From positions 1-42,857 of the forward strand of contig CAJTOK010000030.1 in NCBI GenBank assembly GCA_910577825.1: a stretch of DNA of 42,857 nucleotides, in the 5' to 3' direction. A program made the position numbers and the translations under genes. The stretch is from an uncultured Lachnospiraceae bacterium. Lineage in GTDB: Bacteria > Bacillota > Clostridia > Lachnospirales > Lachnospiraceae. Below are positions 40,896 to 42,857 of this stretch, piece by piece (positions within the stretch are counted from its first letter, which is position 1; every line of letters starts with the position of its first letter). The notes beneath the pieces are model-generated. The model saw only the letters and a program-made list of their open reading frames with translations. It searched no databases and was not told the DNA's origin.

Positions 40896-42263
40896 ATGAA
40901 TTATAAACCATCAATACCAACAGGAATAGAGTTTTATAAAGAGATGATAAGTGAAAAATACTACTATATAGATAAAACATTATTGATACGTGATTTATTA
41001 GCAAATAAAAATAAAGTTACATTATTTACACGTCCAAGGCGTTTTGGGAAAACATTAGCCCAAAGTATGTTAAAAACCTTTTTTGAAAAAGAGATGCTTC
41101 CAGATGGAACAGTATCAGATAATTCTGTATATTTCCAAGGGAAAAAAATTATGGCAGCAGGAGAAGAATATACAAAACATATGGGACAATATCCTGTAAT
41201 ATTCCTTTCACTTAAATCGGCAAAACAGCCAACTTATGAAATGGCATATAAAATCCTGAAGCAAAGTATTGCAAATGAATTTATAAGACATGGATATATA
41301 CTTAATAGCGAAACCCTGCTGCCAGTACAAAAGACGTTATTTAATTCATTTATGGAGCAAAAAGCAGAACCATCAGACTATGCTACAGCATTACAGACTT
41401 TATCAGAGTGCCTTGAAAAATACCATAACCAAAAAGTAATTATACTTCTTGATGAATATGATGTACCACTTGAAAATGCTTATTTCAATGGTTTTTATGA
41501 TGAAATGGTTTCATTTATCCGTTCACTGTTTGAATCTGCACTAAAGACAAATGAAAGCCTTAAAATGGCTGTAGTAACAGGCTGTTTACGTATAAGCAGG
41601 GAAAGCATATTTACAGGGCTTAATAATTTAAAAATAATTTCTGTATTAGATGAAAGCTATGCAGAATACTTCGGATTTACACAAAATGAAGTTGATGCTT
41701 TTTTAGAATCTTATGGAATAACATATAAAAGAAATGAAGTAAAAAGCTGGTATGATGGTTATCTTTTTGGGAATACAGAAGTTTATAACCCATGGAGCGT
41801 AATAAACTATGTTTATGATATTACCAATAAAAATACAGATTTCCCAAAACCTTACTGGTCAAACACATCTTCTAACAGTATTGTACGGGAATTAATTGAA
41901 AATGCAGACGATAATACAAGACAGGAACTTGAAGAACTTATTGCAGGCGGTACAATAGAAAAACCTGTACATGAAGACATCACTTATGAAGATATCCATA
42001 AATCACAGGACAACTTATGGAATTTCCTGTTTTTTACAGGATATCTTAAAGTTATAGAAAAAAAATTCATGGAACGGCAGATATACCTTTCCATGACAAT
42101 ACCAAATGAAGAAATACTTTATATATATGAGAACAATATCAGGGAATGGTCTTTGCAATGTATAGAAAAACAGGATTTATCAGGGCTGGTAACAGCATTT
42201 GAAAACGGGGACTGTGAAACTGAACACTTAAAACACAAAGGATACGCAAAGGCAGGGCTATAA
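40896..42263 (+). CDS. AAA-ATPase-like protein, nuclease domain deleted
   Basis: 455-residue protein of the predicted AAA-ATPase family (DUF1703-linked) abundant in gut Clostridia. The nucleotide site reads TRPRRFGKTL, Walker B is VIILLDEYDVPL, preceded by YYIDKTLLIRDLL and followed by VVTGCLRISRESIF and SWYDGYLFGN. Full members run on into a PD-(D/E)XK nuclease. Here the frame ends at GYAKAGL soon after FENGDCETE, while the end of the nuclease continues in another frame (42224-42442). An internal deletion with frameshift has therefore removed the start of that domain. AAGGAGGTG six bases before ATG 40896 sets the start, excluding GTG 40887. Function in the family is unknown; defence or mobile-element roles are suspected. 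Confidence 0.8.
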   Translation: MNYKPSIPTGIEFYKEMISEKYYYIDKTLLIRDLLANKNKVTLFTRPRRFGKTLAQSMLKTFFEKEMLPDGTVSDNSVYFQGKKIMAAGEEYTKHMGQYPVIFLSLKSAKQPTYEMAYKILKQSIANEFIRHGYILNSETLLPVQKTLFNSFMEQKAEPSDYATALQTLSECLEKYHNQKVIILLDEYDVPLENAYFNGFYDEMVSFIRSLFESALKTNESLKMAVVTGCLRISRESIFTGLNNLKIISVLDESYAEYFGFTQNEVDAFLESYGITYKRNEVKSWYDGYLFGNTEVYNPWSVINYVYDITNKNTDFPKPYWSNTSSNSIVRELIENADDNTRQELEELIAGGTIEKPVHEDITYEDIHKSQDNLWNFLFFTGYLKVIEKKFMERQIYLSMTIPNEEILYIYENNIREWSLQCIEKQDLSGLVTAFENGDCETEHLKHKGYAKAGL

Positions 42264-42442
42264 TACTTGAATTTAAAGTAACAGACAGCATAAACGGACT
42301 GAAAAAAGGCTGTGCAGAAGCATTGGAACAGATAGAAAAACTTCATTATGATAATGATATAAAAAAAGAGGGCTATACTGATATACTTAAATACGGGGTA
42401 TGTTTCTATAAGAAAGAATGTATGGTAATGAAAGAAAAGTAA
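42224..42442 (+). pseudogene. 3' remnant of the PD-(D/E)XK nuclease domain
   Basis: In the frame shifted from the ATPase gene, codons from 42224 read through GRAIILEFKVTDSINGLKKG and ALEQIEKLHYDND to FYKKECMVMKEK and stop at 42440-42442. The Glu-x-Lys pair in LEFKV is the nuclease active-site motif. The part that normally precedes it (GYGRSD-like region with the conserved Asp) is absent, so the domain is broken. Confidence 0.7.
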
Positions 42443-42483
42443 ACAGATATAGCTTTTACATTCTGTTGCAAAAATACAGATTA

Positions 42484-42511
42484 TTGACTTTTTATACAGG
42501 GCTGGTATAAT
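42484..42511 (+). promoter_or_regulatory. Promoter of the nucleotidyltransferase remnant
   Basis: TTGACT (42484-42489), 16-bp spacer, perfect TATAAT (42506-42511). Confidence 0.55.
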
Positions 42512-42596
42512 TTTATTAACAAAGTTAAAAATGTATGGCAATAACTATAAACAGGCTTAAATCCATAAAAATATAAAAACTGTCTAGGGAGGTGGT

Positions 42597-42839
42597 TAGA
42601 CAGTACAGGAAGCATATGATGTAATAAATAAGTTTATACAGGGCGTAAAGATACAGCTTAGCAGCCATGTACAGTACATTATTTTGTATGGTTCATATGC
42701 AAGGGGTGAAGAAAGGGCAAATTCTGACATTGATATTTTATTGCTGGTTGATTTGCCAGATAAAGAAATAAAAGAGATACAGAACAATATATATGACCTG
42801 GCATTTGAAATAATGTGGTCGCAATCCCACTGGCTTTAG
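42597..42839 (+). pseudogene. MNT-type nucleotidyltransferase remnant
   Basis: The frame from 42600 reads TVQEAYDVINKFIQGV, then the nucleotidyltransferase motif ILYGSYARGEERANSDIDIL with Gly-Ser and Asp-x-Asp, as in MNT-domain proteins of MNT/HEPN toxin-antitoxin pairs. There is no start codon: a TAG (42597-42599) stands where the initiator is expected, five bases after GGGAGG. After LAFEIMW the frame runs into SQSHWL and stops inside a hairpin sequence that looks like a mobile-element end. The gene has thus lost both start and C-terminus. The HEPN partner is not in the window. Confidence 0.7.
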
Positions 42840-42857
42840 ACGGTGGGTTAAGACCAC
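42815..42857. mobile_element. Possible IS200/IS605-type element terminus (partial)
   Basis: The last 43 bases form a nested hairpin: GTGGTC (42815-42820) with GACCAC (42852-42857), and CCCAC (42826-42830) with GTGGG (42843-42847), around CTGGCTTTAGACG. The inner CCCACTGGCTTTAG resembles subterminal hairpins of IS605-family/TnpB elements as I remember them. It interrupts the nucleotidyltransferase gene. The element itself, if present, lies beyond the window; orientation is not determined. Confidence 0.45.

Overview
The window looks like chromosomal DNA of a low-GC, Gram-positive gut anaerobe of the class Clostridia, most likely Lachnospiraceae. This rests on AT-rich intergenic DNA, strong GGAGG-type ribosome binding sites, TTGACA/TATAAT-like promoters, and families common there: Rpn-type PD-(D/E)XK proteins, AAA-ATPase-like proteins, a YtrA-type GntR/ABC locus and a vanG-type cluster. 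The species is not determined. No rRNA, tRNA or CRISPR array was found.

Layout. 1-3.8 kb: S-adenosylhomocysteine hydrolase, a small membrane/coiled-coil protein, and a convergent Na+:alanine symporter. 4.0-5.0 kb: an Rpn-like nuclease. 5.3-8.4 kb: two lipoproteins and a broken sugar-type ABC permease, apparently the residue of a deleted transport operon. 8.4-9.1 kb: a rhodanese and an Asn/Ser-rich small protein on the minus strand. 9.3-11.5 kb: a NatAB-type exporter with a hairpin-rich spacer. 11.6-12.4 kb: a short glutamate 5-kinase.

12.4-19.4 kb is the most recognisable system: a second Rpn-like gene lying 7 bp upstream of vanR-vanS, then vanG-vanXY-vanT, the D-Ala-D-Ser type of glycopeptide-resistance cluster. 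Two GTA-N-GAAA repeats at the end of vanS and a strong terminator-like hairpin before vanG suggest a VanR-controlled promoter with a leader that could attenuate transcription.

19.5-26 kb: a HAD hydrolase, a chemotaxis receptor whose natural ATG is put out of frame by a run of nine G residues (a possible phase-variable switch), a DUF1292 protein, a five-gene ABC/GntR operon on the minus strand under a perfect 52-bp palindromic operator, and a DJ-1 protein. 26.2-30.8 kb: an orphan GHKL sensor kinase followed by a heterodimeric ABC exporter, with a 12-bp direct repeat upstream of the exporter promoter.

30.8-35.5 kb is the least understood system: a five-gene operon of a circularly permuted ATP-grasp ligase, an alpha-E protein, a transglutaminase-like protein, an M14/AspA-like metallohydrolase with intact zinc ligands and a paralogue that has lost most of them. 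It looks like a peptide/amide ligation and cleavage pathway with unknown substrate. 35.6-40.2 kb (minus strand): mutS2 with a two-component system downstream. 40.2-42.9 kb is decaying DNA: an AAA-ATPase/nuclease gene with an internal deletion, and a nucleotidyltransferase gene with no start codon, ended by a hairpin resembling an IS200/IS605-type terminus at the window edge.
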